64,000 bases of DNA, from positions 113,385,745 to 113,449,744 of the forward strand of contig JARCOQ010000002.1 in assembly GCA_029207755.1 (NCBI GenBank), read 5' to 3'. Each line of letters starts with the position of its first letter. Positions within the stretch are counted from its first letter, which is position 1. The translations under genes were made by a program, and so were the position numbers. The stretch comes from Chamaea fasciata. Lineage: Eukaryota; Chordata; Aves; Passeriformes; Sylviidae. Shown here piece by piece: positions 46,501 through 56,560 of this stretch. The notes beneath the pieces are model-generated. The model made no database searches, was not told the DNA's origin, and saw only the letters and a list, made by a program, of their open reading frames with translations.

Positions 46501-48886
46501 GGAAGGAAGGAAGGAAGGAAGGAAGGAAGGAAGGAAGGAAGGAAGGAAGGAAGGAAGGAAGGAAGGAAGGAAGGAAGGAAGGAAGGAAGGAAGGAAGGAA
46601 GGAAGGAAGGAAGGAAGGAAGGAAGGAAGGAAGGAAGGAAGGAAGGAAGGAAGGAAGGAAGGAAGGACACTGAAAATGGGTGAGATGGGGAAGACAAGTT
46701 TGAAGGATAAATACTTAAAACTGAAAACACTCTTGACAGGATGCTTTTCAGAAACAGAAAATGTTTTTCCTTTTGGAAAAGGGAGCAAACGTGGAACTGT
46801 ACCGTGGGTTTTGAGCTTGTCAGTCATTTTGTTGATCTTCCTCTCAAGCCGGGCATATCTGGCAAACTCATCCATCATACTGATGGTGGCAAGCTCCTGC
46901 TTCATGGTCTGGATCTCAGCTCTCATCTGGGATTCCTGCTCTGCATCCTTCTGTAACAGCCTGGATATCTAAGAAGTGAAGAAAGCTATCAGTTATTGAC
47001 CCAGAATTCCAGTGATTGGCTTTAATGTGTATAAAGTATGAACTCAAAAGGCTCCAATAAAAAAAGGACCTTTCATTGAGATGCAGGAAATCCTTGGGTA
47101 ACAAGGGAGCAAGTGACAAGATGAGAGAAAACAGCCTCAGGTTGGACTCAATGATCTTGAAGGTTTTTTCCAAACTAAATAATTCTGTGATCATTCCTAT
47201 TTCCAGTTCTAGCAGCCAAGTATCCCAACACTTTCTCCTTTCCCTTTACTTTCCTAATTTCTTTTCATGAGGCACCACCTTCTTGTGGGTTCATGAACTC
47301 TGTTTGCCATAGAAATGAAGGCACAAAGGACGCAAAATCTTTTTCTTGCTGCTCCTTAGGAAATGCTTCCAGCTTCCCCAAGACACATGTAATTTTTTCC
47401 CCATGGATGCTGTTCTCAGGCCTGCAGTCAGTGGGAGCATTAACACCACCTTCAGTCTCAAACCACAGCAGAAAGCTGAACAGAGATCTTCATAGAATCT
47501 GAGAATATCCTGAGCTGGAAGGGACCCACAAGGAATTGAGTCCAAGCCCTGTCCCTGCCCAGACCCCCCAACAGTCCCAGCCTGGGCATCCCTGGCAGCG
47601 CTGTCCAAAGGCTCCTGGAGCTCTGGCAGCCTCGGGGCCGTGCCCATTCCCTGGGGAGCCTGGGCAGTGCCCAGCACCCTCTGGGGGAAGAACCTTTCCC
47701 TAAAATCCAACCTCAATCCCTCCTGGCCCAGCTCCAGCCGTGCCCTGGGTGCTGTCCCTGACACAGGGAGCAGAGATGGGAGCTATCCCTCGAGCTGCAG
47801 ATCCCAGTCTCAGTCTCCTCCAGACTGAACAAACCAAATGCCCTCAGCCCCTCCTCAAATGGTTCATCCCTAGCGACACTGAGTTCAGCTTCCTGAATTG
47901 CTGAGGGTGATTTAGGTTTTAAAGGATTTTTGTGCATTGTTGAACAGTGCACACTGATCTCTGTGCCAGTGAAGTTATTTCCATGGTAGAGCAGAGTGAC
48001 AGGGATTTCAGCATCTTTGTACACTTGTGAGTTTATCTGGCAGTCACACAGTTTATTTGTCCTCAATTCCATTATCCATGCTTCCACAGGAATGCTTCAG
48101 ATCAGAACAGGGGCACCCTGATTAATGGTTGAGATTTAAGGTTTATTCCTACAATGGCTCAACTCCTTAATCTCCATATCCACTGATCTCCCACCTCAAC
48201 AATGGGCATGTCCATCTGTTGAAAACACGCAAGACTGAGCAAAGCTGCCCTTGCTATTCCCAAAAACTGAGAAGCTGTGGGTGTCCCATCCCTGGAGGAG
48301 CTCAAGAGCAGCCTGGACGGGGCTCTGAGCAGCCAGGCCCAGTGGAAGGTTCCCTGCCCACGGCAGGGCGTGTTGGAAGTGGATGATCCTTAAGGTTCCT
48401 TCCTGCCCAAACTATCCCATGACTCCGTGATCCATCCTAAGGACTGGAGGCTCAGGAGCATCATTGAACACACTGGTAACTCATTCCCCAGCACTTCAGC
48501 GCCCGGTGTAACCGGGACTGCGAGAGGCACCCAGCCACGGGGCTGTGTCCCACCATCTCCAGCATCAGCTTCTCCTCTCCAAGGCCAGGAGCAGGACCGT
48601 CACATCTGGGGCCGCGGGAGAAGGGCACCGGGACCACTCCCGGCCCGGCATCGCTCCCCCCATGCGGTGAGAGGACCCTTTACCGCCCTGCCGCCTCCCT
48701 GGGGGCAGCTCCCAGCCATCCTCCGGCCCGCGCCTCCCTCCCTCCCTCCCTCCCTCCCGCTTCCCCATCCCCGGCGGGCGCGGTGCCGTCACTCACGACG
48801 GAGGAGCAGGAGGGCAGCAGGATCTTGAGCGCGTTGCAGAGGAACACGGCGCTGAGCACCAGCAGCCAGGCGCCGCTCTCCGCCAT
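43484..48886 (-). CDS. GET1: GET1 (WRB) gene, coding span, complete
   Basis: Minus-strand gene, five coding exons: 48797-48886, 46803-46968, 45676-45743, 44242-44356 and 43484-43557; 170 aa (human 174). All GT-AG, phases 0,1,0,1. GET1 is the ER-membrane receptor subunit that, with CAMLG, receives tail-anchored proteins from the GET3/TRC40 ATPase. The N-terminal transmembrane segment is at about residues 6-25 (WLLVLSAVFLCNALKILL). A cytosolic charged coiled coil follows at about 35-95 (the GET3-contacting part, MDEFARYARLERKINKMTDK). Two more membrane segments are at about 97-117 (WVINIVFYILQAALMISLIW) and 147-165 (GVGITCWLVVCNKVVAIML). The C-terminus HPFS is as in human. Its 5' end faces HMGN1 across a shared CpG-rich promoter. 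Confidence 0.97.
44242..44356 (-). CDS. GET1: GET1 coding exon 4 (residues 109-146)
   Basis: The acceptor is CCATTCCAG; reads AALMISLIWKYYSEPVTVLP, SKWLAPLERLVAFPTGVA plus one base before GTGAGG. Second half of helix 2 and the following loop. Confidence 0.97.
45090..45578 (-). mobile_element. CR1 LINE, 3' fragment
   Basis: Reverse-complement CR1 (GGAATCCCAGAGTGGTTTGG to CCACGTCCTCCCTGCGCTGG), inside a GET1 intron and in the gene's own direction. Confidence 0.92.
45676..45743 (-). CDS. GET1: GET1 coding exon 3 (residues 86-108)
   Basis: The acceptor is TTTAACAG; reads VKARTAQLAKIKWVINIVFY, ILQ before GTAAGT. End of the coiled coil and first half of the second transmembrane helix. Confidence 0.97.
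46161..46667. repeat. Uninterrupted (GGAA)n microsatellite, 507 bp, about 127 units
   Basis: Perfect tetranucleotide repeat without a single interruption, flanked on the left by a degenerate purine-rich run (about 46060-46160). On the GET1 transcript it reads as (TTCC)n and begins 136 nt after the exon 2 donor. It has no stop in any frame, which creates 200-300-codon spurious open frames on both strands. Confidence 0.98.
46803..46968 (-). CDS. GET1: GET1 coding exon 2 (residues 31-85)
   Basis: The acceptor is CTTCTTAG; opens ISRLLQKDAEQESQMRAEIQ and ends KLKTH plus one base before GTACAG. It encodes the conserved cytosolic coiled coil that binds the tail-anchored-protein ATPase. Confidence 0.97.
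47135..47194 (+). mobile_element. CR1 tail, 60 bp
   Basis: GGTTGGACTCAATGATCTTG to AATAATTCTGTGATC, an isolated CR1 3' end in GET1 intron 1. Confidence 0.75.
47491..47865 (-). mobile_element. CR1 LINE, 3' fragment, distinct subfamily
   Basis: TCATAGAATCTGAGAATATC, GAGCTGGAAGGGACCCACAA, and CAGCCTGGGCATCCCTGGCA differ from the common subfamily. Confidence 0.85.
48268..48433 (+). mobile_element. CR1 LINE, short 3' fragment
   Basis: GGTGTCCCATCCCTGGAGGA to CCCATGACTCCGTGATCC. Confidence 0.85.
48797..48886 (-). CDS. GET1: GET1 coding exon 1 (residues 1-30)
   Basis: ATG at 48884-48886 opens MAESGAWLLVLSAVFLCNAL and the exon ends at SCSSV before a GTGAGT donor. It encodes the lumenal start and first transmembrane helix. 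The few residues after Met differ from human, as is usual for this end. Confidence 0.95.
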
Positions 48887-49195
48887 GGGGCCCCGCACCG
48901 AGAGCGAGACTGGGACCGGGAGCGGGAGCGGGAGCGGGAGCGGCCCGTGAGGGCAGGCGGGGCCGCGCGCGGCACGTGAGGCGGGCGGGCCAATGGGGCG
49001 GCGGCGCGCTCGGGGCGGGGCGCGCCCCGATCCGGCTGGATCCTGTTGCGGCGCCGCTGGCGCTGCTGGGATGGGGAGGGGGGGCGGTCTCGCTGCGCAG
49101 CCGGGCTGTGGCTCGCAGGCAGCCGCAGCAGCGCTCGCAGCAGCCGCGCCGCAGGAGCAGCCGCAGCCGCGGGGGTCGCGGCCGGGAGCCTCGAG
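48887..49195. promoter_or_regulatory. Bidirectional CpG-rich promoter of GET1 and HMGN1
   Basis: The two ATGs are 309 bp apart and face away from each other. The interval is very rich in CpG and holds an E-box CACGTG (48973-48978), a CCAAT box (48990-48994) and GC boxes (about 48995-49020). No TATA box. Such a head-to-head layout is also present in human (established knowledge). Confidence 0.85.
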
Positions 49196-49210
49196 ATGCC
49201 GAAGAGGAAG
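49196..49210 (+). CDS. HMGN1: HMGN1 coding exon 1 (MPKRK)
   Basis: ATG with G at -3; encodes only MPKRK, the invariant HMGN N-terminus, then GTGAAG donor. Confidence 0.93.
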
Positions 49211-49603
49211 GTGAAGGCGGGCGGCAGCGAGCGGAGCCGCCGGGCGGGGACGGGCGGGGGTTGTGCGGGGACCGGGCTCGGCGGGAAGCGGCCGCGTCGC
49301 GGGCTCCGGTGCGGCGGGCGATACCGGGGGCCGACGCCCTCCCCTTATGCCGGGTGGCTCGGCGGGACGGGGAGGGGGCTGGGGGTGCGGGAGGCTCGGG
49401 GGGGCTCGGCGAGACTGGCGGTCCGGGAGCGGCGGCGGGAAGGGGCGGGCGGGGGGCGGCGAGAGGCCGGTCCCGGCCCGCCCCGCTGACGCGCCGTGTG
49501 TGTTGCAGGTGACGGTGGCGGACGGGGACGCCCCCGAGGAGGTAAGGAGCGGGCAGGGCGGCGGGGCAGGCGGGGCTGCCCCCGGCCCGCCCGCCCCTCA
49601 CGC

Positions 49604-49638
<35 letters not shown>

Positions 49639-52600
49639 TGTCCCTCTGTGTCTCTCCCTGCCCGCAGCCCAAGCGGCGATCGGCGCGGCTCTCCGCGGTA
49701 AGTGCCGAGCGGCGGGGCCCTGCGGGGATGGGCGCGGGGCCGTACCCGGGACGGGTCCCCCAGGGTTGGATCCTGGCCTGACTTGTTCTCTTTCCTCAGA
49801 AACCCGCGCCCGCTAAAGCAGAGCCGAAACCCAAAAAGTTACCGGCAAAGGTAAGAGTGACTTGGAAGAGGGGAGGGAGAGGAGGTGGTGCTTGAGGGCA
49901 TCCCGTACTCAGTGCCCCGTGCTGGAATGGCTTTATTCCTTGTGGGAACACTCACTTGGCTGAAGTGTTGTTTTAATGTGCTTTTGCCAGTATTTACAGG
50001 TACATTCCATCACTGTGTAGGTAGATCCTTGTTAAGCTCCAGGCATTGCATGGAAGCGTGGGCACTGATCCGTGCGTGTTACATTGTGGTTTGGTATTGG
50101 GTGGAACTACTTGACTGTCAAAACAACTGTTCATTAGGAGATCAGGAGGGATTTCTTCACAGAAAGGCTGGTCAGGCGTTGGAAAAGCTGCCCAGGGAGG
50201 TGGTGATGTCACCATCCCTGGAGGTGTCCAGGGATAGGCCTGGGTGTTGTTTGACTGCTCTGCTCTGGTTGACAGGGTGGTGCCCACTTAAAGTTGGGCT
50301 GGAGTATCTTGGAGGACTTTGCCAAACTGAACGATTCTGTGATTCTGTACATAACGTTGTATTTCATCTCTCTTACAAGAGGGGATAAAATACAACTACT
50401 GATGTTTTGAAGCAGTGTGGTAGGACAGGGAAAAAAAAGTATTAGCCACTTAAAAGCCACATGAGCTTCCATTCATGTGGTCTAGCTTTCAGGTGTTTGT
50501 GTGTGTGTAAGAAAGTGGTTTGTGTGATCTTCGAATTCTTCAGCACAGCTTTCACAGTGCAAATAAGTAAGGTGTAAATTCTTTTGGTTTTTTGGGAGAA
50601 CTGAAAATGGCCTTGTGTCTGTTGGCTTACTGCTGTTTTAGTGTTCCTTTGTCATCATAAGATTTCTTTGTGATGTATTGATGAAGAGCTTTGGGGTGAC
50701 CTCACCATTGCCTTTCAGTACCTGGAGGGAGTTGATAAAGAAAGATGAAGAGAGGCAATTTCCAACGGATGGAGGGATGGACACAGGGAATGACTTTCAA
50801 ACTGCCGGAGGGCAGGGCTGGATGGGATCTTGGGCAGGAATTGTTCCCTGGCAGGGTGGGCAGGCCCTGGCACAGGGTGCCCAGAGAAGCTGTGGCTGCC
50901 CCTGGATCCCCGTGAGTGCCCAAGGCCAGGTTGGACACTGGGGCTTGGAGCAGCCTGGGACAGTGGAACGTGGTGGGGTTTGGATGAGATGATCTTTAAG
51001 ATCCCTCTCAACCCAAACTGTTGTGATTCTGTAATTTCAGATAAATTAAAAATCTTTGCAGACTTCCTGATGTTTTCATTGCATTAATCCTATTGAACAG
51101 TATTTCATTGTATTAATCCTACTGATCAGGAATCTACCTTCATTCCAGTGATTTGAGTATCAGTATGTTCCTACTCTCAGGGCTGTAAGCCTAAAGAATT
51201 TTGTAATTTCCTTTTTTTTTTTTTTGCAGTGTCTGTGATGCATCTGCACTTACTGCTGCTCATTGATCTTGACTGACATATGTGATACTGAGTTTCTGCT
51301 TATAACTACTTCAAGCTATTAATTAACAGCCAGATATTTTTATTTGATTCATCCAAACTTTTTTTTGCATCAACTTCCTCACAGTATTTTTTCCAGTTTT
51401 GTGAATTTTGCTCATTACGGAGTTAGGTGGTGGGCTTTTTAAATAAATATTAATGAAGAAAAAAATATTTTTGCAATCAAAGTATAGAAGTCAGTTTGTT
51501 GCAATTATGTAATTCTGAAATATTTTGTAAGTGGGTGATCAGGGGTTGTTGGTAGCTTAGCAAATCCATCTTGGTTTTTCTGTGCTTTTTATTATTTTCA
51601 GGGTTTACCTGGAAGGTCATAAAAATTGAAAATGTATTTACTGAAAATGTATTTCGTTGTAGGATAAATCTGAGGACAAGAAAGCTCCATCAAAGGGGAA
51701 GAAGGGGCCTAAAGGAAAACAGACAGAGGAGACAAACCAAGAACAGACAAAGGACAACCTGCCTGCAGAAAATGGGGAAGCTAAAACTGAGGAGGTGAAG
51801 TTTGGAGGGCTGGGTTTGGGTTTGCTGTTACTGAGAAGGGGTTTTTTTTGCTACAAAAGTTTCTTGACAAATGAAATATTCTTTTTCTTGGGATTCTTGA
51901 GTTTTCTCAAGATTCTTGAGATTTCTCAAGATTTTTGAGTTGATTTGAGCAGAGTTGAGGTGATATTGACAGACACTGCTGGGAGAAGGGACAGATTGGT
52001 GCAGGGACAAAGTACAACAATAATTGTTGTTGCTGGAGAAGTGACTGTGCCAGGTGAGTCTTGGCTGAACTTTCTGGAGTCATTGGTCAGGTCACTTTCA
52101 GCATCCTCCACTCTGTATTACATTCCTGGAATGCAGACATAAGTCAGTTACAGATTTAGGACAAGATCTGCAGGATAAAGCAGCACCTCTTACCAGGGCA
52201 GGTGTGGTAACAGGGTCTAGAGTTGGTGTCAGCTTTCTGTGACACTCAATGTTCCCTCATTTTCAGGAGTTCAGTGGAATATTTTGGGTTTAGGTAGCTG
52301 ATGGGGTTTGGTGGGCAAGGAAAGTCCAGGATGGTACTTTAGGAACAGGAGGATTTACTCTGGGGTGACAGCTTGTCATTTGCAAGCTTGCACTGTGAGA
52401 AAGTTGTGCTCTAACTACGAGTTCTTCAGCTGACTCAATTTTTTGGCATTATTGCAGTCTTTTAATTTGTGCTTGTAATATTTCAGCAGCAGAACCAAAC
52501 TTGGCAGCATTCCCATCTGGGGTCCCTTTAGTTCACTGCTGCAGAGATTATGTAAATTTACAAGGAATGGTTGATGACTTGGTCACACCACCCAAAATTC

Positions 52601-53118
52601 CAGGTGGAATTTTATACCGAAGTCTAGAAGAGGAAGAGTCTGTCCTCCTGGATGTTATTGTTTGCCAAGAATTAAAGCAGGGTTAAGATTTGAAGAAAAT
52701 GTGGCACTGAAATTTAAAGGCATGAAGTATTACCTCCTGTATTTTCTAAACACCTCGTGTAATTGTAGCAGTGTAAAAAGCTAAAGTTTTTTTCTGTCAT
52801 AAAGGCAACAATCCAATTAAAATTAAAATCCTTTGCAGTGCGTGTTCAGCAATAAATCAACACCCTGAAATCCATCCTGGTGGATCCAAGGAGCCTTTTT
52901 GTGACAGCTTGGTTTTAACAGGTCACAATCCAAGAGATATCTGCAGGAACAACTCAGGGTTATTCTGTCCTTTTGTGCATTAAAACCACTCCAGACTAAT
53001 CTGAGCCATTAAAAACTTCCTGCACTGAAGTCTTCTGTTTTTTTTTTTTTTTTTTTCTTTTCCTTTCCAGACCCCAGCACCTGATGCAGCTGCAGAGAAA
53101 GAAGTGAAGTCTGAGTGA
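49196..53118 (+). CDS. HMGN1: HMGN1 gene, coding span, complete
   Basis: Plus-strand gene with six small coding exons: 49196-49210, 49509-49541, 49668-49697, 49800-49850, 51663-51794 and 53071-53118; 102 aa, all phase 0, all GT-AG. HMGN1 is a nuclear non-histone protein that binds the acidic patch of the nucleosome and loosens compact chromatin. The nucleosome-binding core RRSARLSA is intact (residues 19-26), followed by a Lys/Pro/Ala region (KPAPAKAEPKPKKLPAK). The C-terminal regulatory domain is acidic and ends EKEVKSE. DLPAENGE-type sequence (here NLPAENGEAKTEE) is typical of HMGN1 rather than HMGN2. HMGN genes leave many processed pseudogenes, but the introns here show this is the functional locus. 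Confidence 0.97.
49509..49541 (+). CDS. HMGN1: HMGN1 coding exon 2 (residues 6-16)
   Basis: TGTTGCAG acceptor; encodes VTVADGDAPEE, then GTAAGG. Least conserved segment of the protein. Confidence 0.93.
49668..49697 (+). CDS. HMGN1: HMGN1 coding exon 3 (nucleosome-binding core)
   Basis: 30-nt exon encoding PKRRSARLSA between CCCGCAG and GTAAGT. It carries the RRSARL element that contacts the H2A/H2B acidic patch. A (TC)n run (49607-49634) lies in the upstream intron. Confidence 0.97.
49800..49850 (+). CDS. HMGN1: HMGN1 coding exon 4 (residues 27-43)
   Basis: TTTCCTCAG acceptor; encodes KPAPAKAEPKPKKLPAK, then GTAAGA. Basic, proline-rich second part of the nucleosome-binding domain. Confidence 0.96.
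50138..50350 (+). mobile_element. CR1 LINE, 3' fragment
   Basis: ATCAGGAGGGATTTCTTCAC to ACGATTCTGTGATTCTGT, with a clear ATTCTGTG dimer. Confidence 0.9.
50748..51033 (+). mobile_element. CR1 LINE, 3' fragment
   Basis: GAGAGGCAATTTCCAACGGA to CCAAACTGTTGTGATTCTG. Confidence 0.9.
51663..51794 (+). CDS. HMGN1: HMGN1 coding exon 5 (residues 44-87)
   Basis: The acceptor is TCGTTGTAG; 44 codons, DKSEDKKAPSKGKKGPKGKQ to NLPAENGEAKTEE, then GTGAAG. Bipartite nuclear-localisation-like basic clusters lead into the acidic C-terminal domain. Confidence 0.96.
51795..53070 (+). other. HMGN1 intron 5
   Basis: Holds the small hairpin array at 51894-51930; a frame of 61 codons at 52501-52686 has no supporting feature. 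Confidence 0.6.
51894..51930. repeat. Tandem pair of small hairpins
   Basis: TCTTGAG-TTTT-CTCAAGA directly followed by TCTTGAG-ATTT-CTCAAGA: two 7-bp stems with 4-nt loops, in HMGN1 intron 5. Confidence 0.85.
53071..53118 (+). CDS. HMGN1: HMGN1 coding exon 6 (residues 88-102, stop)
   Basis: A long T run then CTTTCCAG; encodes TPAPDAAAEKEVKSE and TGA at 53116-53118. Confidence 0.96.
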   Translation, partial: TPAPDAAAEKEVKSE

Positions 53119-53957
53119 CACCTGCTCCCACATCTGTAACTGGTGGTCCTTCAACCTTTCTTCTTGTACAATTCAGAGGAATATTTTTATCAACTATTTT
53201 GTAAATGCAAGTTTTTTAGTAGCTCTAGAAAACATGTTTTTAAAAAGGAGAGAATCCCGACTCGACCCATTTTTTTACATATTTAGATAAGTGTAAATGC
53301 TTTTTTTAAGTGGTAAAATCATGTACTGGTTGTCTTTTTTCTATGAAACCAGAGATTAACGGTGTGTTAATTAAGGAGAGGGCTTTGAGGCCTTGATTGG
53401 GCCTCACATTCCACAGACTCCAAGGGACAGTTTTCTATCCTATAAAATGAAGCATAGCACAGATCAGACTTTGGAATTTATAATGATTGTCTTGAGAATG
53501 TCTTAACATTTTAGTTATTTATCTTTCTCTATGGTTGTACCATCAGTAGAATTGCTCATCTAATAAAACTGCTCCCTAGTGGTGGATTTCTTGCTGAGTG
53601 GTGTAAATCAGTGACAAAGTTATTTTTGGTAGTTGCAGCTTTATTTTTTTTTTTCCCCAACAACTTTGTAGCTGTGATGCAAAAGATTGGAAACTTTTAT
53701 TTTATATCTTGAAATACTGTCTTAAGTAAAAGTTTCTGTTTGACAGATGGAACTTGTTATTGTCAATATTTGAGATACTGGAATTTCACATCTAGTTTTA
53801 AAGGACAGCTTGTCTACAAAGATTGAGTGAAAAATATTTGAAATAGTACTAGAAAAGAAAAACAGAATTAGTTTTTAGATTTAAAAAAGTTCTGTGAATA
53901 AAAACAATTGTAAAATTGTTGATAGTGTTTGTGATCACCGAACAAAAGCCAAATAAA
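53119..53957 (+). other. HMGN1 3' UTR with polyadenylation signals
   Basis: AATAAA at 53562-53567, 53897-53902 and 53952-53957. HMGN1 messages in other vertebrates have long, AT-rich 3' UTRs; alternative ends about 450 and 840 nt after the stop are inferred. Confidence 0.6.
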
Positions 53958-56059
53958 TCTTGATTATGAAAGGATGTTTCCAAAGCTCCTGCATTGACTG
54001 GGAACTCACAATCTGAGTGCTGCGGTTTGGATTTTTGTGTCCTTCAGAGTGTTAAAACTGTACTTTTTAAAGAGATGGGTGGCAGTTCAGGGAGTGGAGA
54101 ATTGCAGTGTTAATCTCAACTTCCAGTTTGAAAGCTGAGAGCTTTGTGCAGCTGCTGTTTGCTTAAAAAAAAGTCAATAATTAGTAAACATCAGATGACA
54201 GCCAGGCAACTGTCACCTTGTCCTGGGAAGAGCAAAGATCAAACTAACTTTTTGTTCTTTGTTGGGTTTTTTTTCCTCTTCCCCCAGAACTTGTTTACCC
54301 TCTTCAGTAACACCTGCAAAGCCCAGAACCTGCTTCCTGTACATTTTTAGTGCCTTCTTCAAATTGTTGCAGTTATTTCTAAAAAAAAAAAAAAAAAAAT
54401 TAGTTTCACCTCTAACTTGCTTTCTTAATCAATACTTTTCATTTGAGAATTTTTACCATTTTTTACCTCTTCAATACTTCAGGAATCTTTTAACTTTTCC
54501 ATAGGAAGTCTCCCAACCTCAGGCCACAACCTGCTCCTGTTTCATTCCATCACAGGTGTGTTCCTCACAGAGCACACCTGGCTTTGGCTTCAAGGTCTTG
54601 GAGATGTCAAAACTGGAAATTGATGCCACTTTTCTAACTCACTTCCCCCAACATCCCCTTCCAGGCACCATATTTGTTGGTTTAATTTTAACATGATTTA
54701 GCTCCATGATATTATTTACTCTGTGGTTTTGGCAAGCTCAACCCACCAGTTAAATCAGTAAAAAACTTGGAGGTAAATCCCCCAAAATAACCAATCCCCC
54801 AAGAGAACCACTCATCCCTGCTTTTACAGAATTTAAACAGTCTTATCTAATGAGAGCCTATTTTTCATGTGTTTTGGGTCTCTGGTGCTGTGATCCTGTG
54901 GATTTCAGCATCTTCCTCATATCTGTTACCCAATGGTTAATTTATTGTAACTTCTCATATTACTCTGTCTTGTGTGAAGAGATTTATTTGCTCTTCAGCT
55001 AAGGACTGGAGATCTGCATCCACTGGAGCACAATCCGATTCAAAATACAACAGCAGAAAAATTGTTTCTTGGAAGATACTCTTTGTATAGTGCAAGTAGT
55101 TGTTTGGGTTAAGGGAATTAAAAATAACTTCAGGGTTCTAAAAATGCATTTCAAGGTACCAGAGGTGGGGAATGAAATAAGGAAAGCAGACCTTGGATTT
55201 AAAATGTAACCCAAGTACAGCCATTGCTGTTTTTATCAGAGTTCATGCTGGGCATGGCTGAGAAACAACTGGGAGAAAGAAGAAAGATAAAAGAATGGGT
55301 TGGGTTGGAAGGGACCTCGAAGATCATCCAGTGCCACCTCTGCCATGGGCAGGGACACCTCCCACTGTCCCAGGCTGCTCCAAGCCCCAATGTCCAGCCT
55401 GGCCTTGGGCACTGCCAGGGATCCAGGGGCAGCCACAGCTTCTCCGGGCACCCTGTGCCAGGGCCTGCCCACCCTGCCAGGGAACAATTCCTGCTCAAGA
55501 TCCCATCTAACCCTACTTTGAGTTTGAAGCCATTCCCTGTGTCCTGTCCCTCCAGCCCTTGGAAATTGTCTGTCTCCAGGTTTCCTGGGGCTCCTTCAGG
55601 CCCTGCAAGGCCACCCTGAGCTCAGCGCAAAGCTTCTCCTGTCCAGGCTGAACAATGCCAGCTGTGCCAGCCTTTCCTCCCAGCAGAGCTGCTCCATCCG
55701 TCTGCTCATCCTGGAGCCTCCTCTGGGCTCTCTCCATAAGGTCAATGTCCTGGCTCCCAAAATCCTGTCTCCAGGAGCCAAGGCTCAAGGTGGCACAGGC
55801 ATGGGGGCAGAGTTGCTTTTTTTTCTTTATATAATCACTGATGCCAGGGAAGCAGTGCTGCTGGAGTGGTGTGGAAAATGGGAAAATGCCCCTCCCCAAG
55901 CCGAGGTGCCCCCCAGCATCCCCCATGGAGCTCTGCTGTCACAGCAGGAGGCTGGGCTTTCCCTAACCTCCAACACAGACACAACAGTGATGCTCCCAAA
56001 TCTGCTGGCATGGGACCCACACACTGGGCACCACGCGGGGCAGTGCACTTTGAATCACA
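53958..56059 (+). other. Intergenic interval HMGN1-BRWD1
   Basis: AT-rich sequence with a CR1 copy at 55290-55790. No gene is visible between HMGN1 and BRWD1. Confidence 0.6.
55290..55790 (-). mobile_element. CR1 LINE, 3' fragment
   Basis: TGGGTTGGGTTGGAAGGGAC at the left, CATCCTGGAGCCTCCTCTGG at the right; intergenic between HMGN1 and BRWD1. Confidence 0.92.
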
Positions 56060-56560
56060 TTATCACAAAATCATTTAGCTTGGGAAACACCTCTGAGATC
56101 ATCGAGTCCAGTCTTTGATCAGCACCTTGTTCAACGACCAAAGCACGTCCTGTCGTTCCTTGAACTCCTCCAGGAATGGGGACTTCGACACTTCCCTAGG
56201 CAGAACATTCCAATGGATAATCACCCTTTCAGCGAAAAAATTCTCCCCATGTCCCACCTGAGCCTCCCCTGGCCCAGCCTGAGGCCGTTCCCTCTCCTCC
56301 TGTCCCTGTTCCCTGGCAGCACAGCCCGACCCCCACGGCTGTCCCCTCCTGGCAGGGACTTGTGCAGAGCCATAAGGTCCCCCCTGAGCCTCCTTTTCTC
56401 CAGGCTCAGGCCCTTTCCCAGCTCCCTTAGCCTCTCCTGGGGCTCCAGCCCCTTCCCCAGCTCCGTTCCCTTCTCTGGATAAGCTGCAACCTCTCGATAT
56501 CCTCCTCGCAGTGAGGGGCTCAGAACCGGACACGGCACTCGAGGCCTGGCGGCAGCTCCG
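56060..56560 (-). mobile_element. CR1 LINE, 3' fragment abutting the BRWD1 CpG island
   Basis: CACAAAATCATTTAGCTTGG, GATCATCGAGTCCAGTC, and far end GGCTCAGAACCGGACACGGC, of another CR1 subfamily. The far end merges into the CpG island. Confidence 0.85.

Larger units (their letters stand above)
43558..46802 (-). other. GET1 introns 2-4
   Basis: Contains a CR1 copy (45090-45578) in the intron between exons 4 and 3, and the (GGAA)n tract (46161-46667) in intron 2. Nothing else of note. Confidence 0.7.
46969..48796 (-). other. GET1 intron 1
   Basis: Three CR1 pieces (47135-47194, 47491-47865, 48268-48433), then GC-rich sequence toward exon 1 with a (CCTC)n run at 48733-48758. Confidence 0.7.
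49851..51662 (+). other. HMGN1 intron 4 with two CR1 copies
   Basis: CR1 fragments, both in the gene's own orientation, at 50138-50350 and 50748-51033; the rest is AT-rich and featureless. Confidence 0.7.

Noticed and set aside
45946..46972. 300-codon frames with Lys-Glu-Gly-Arg or Phe-Leu-Pro-Ser repeats on both strands
   Set aside because: Direct translation of the (GGAA)n tract. The MRAEIQTMKQEL start of the minus frame is real GET1 exon 2, but the frame past 46803 is intron.
48789..49601. 270-codon minus and 178-codon plus frames around GET1/HMGN1 exon 1
   Set aside because: CpG-island artefacts; low-complexity Arg/Pro/Ala composition and wrong frame relative to GET1 and HMGN1.
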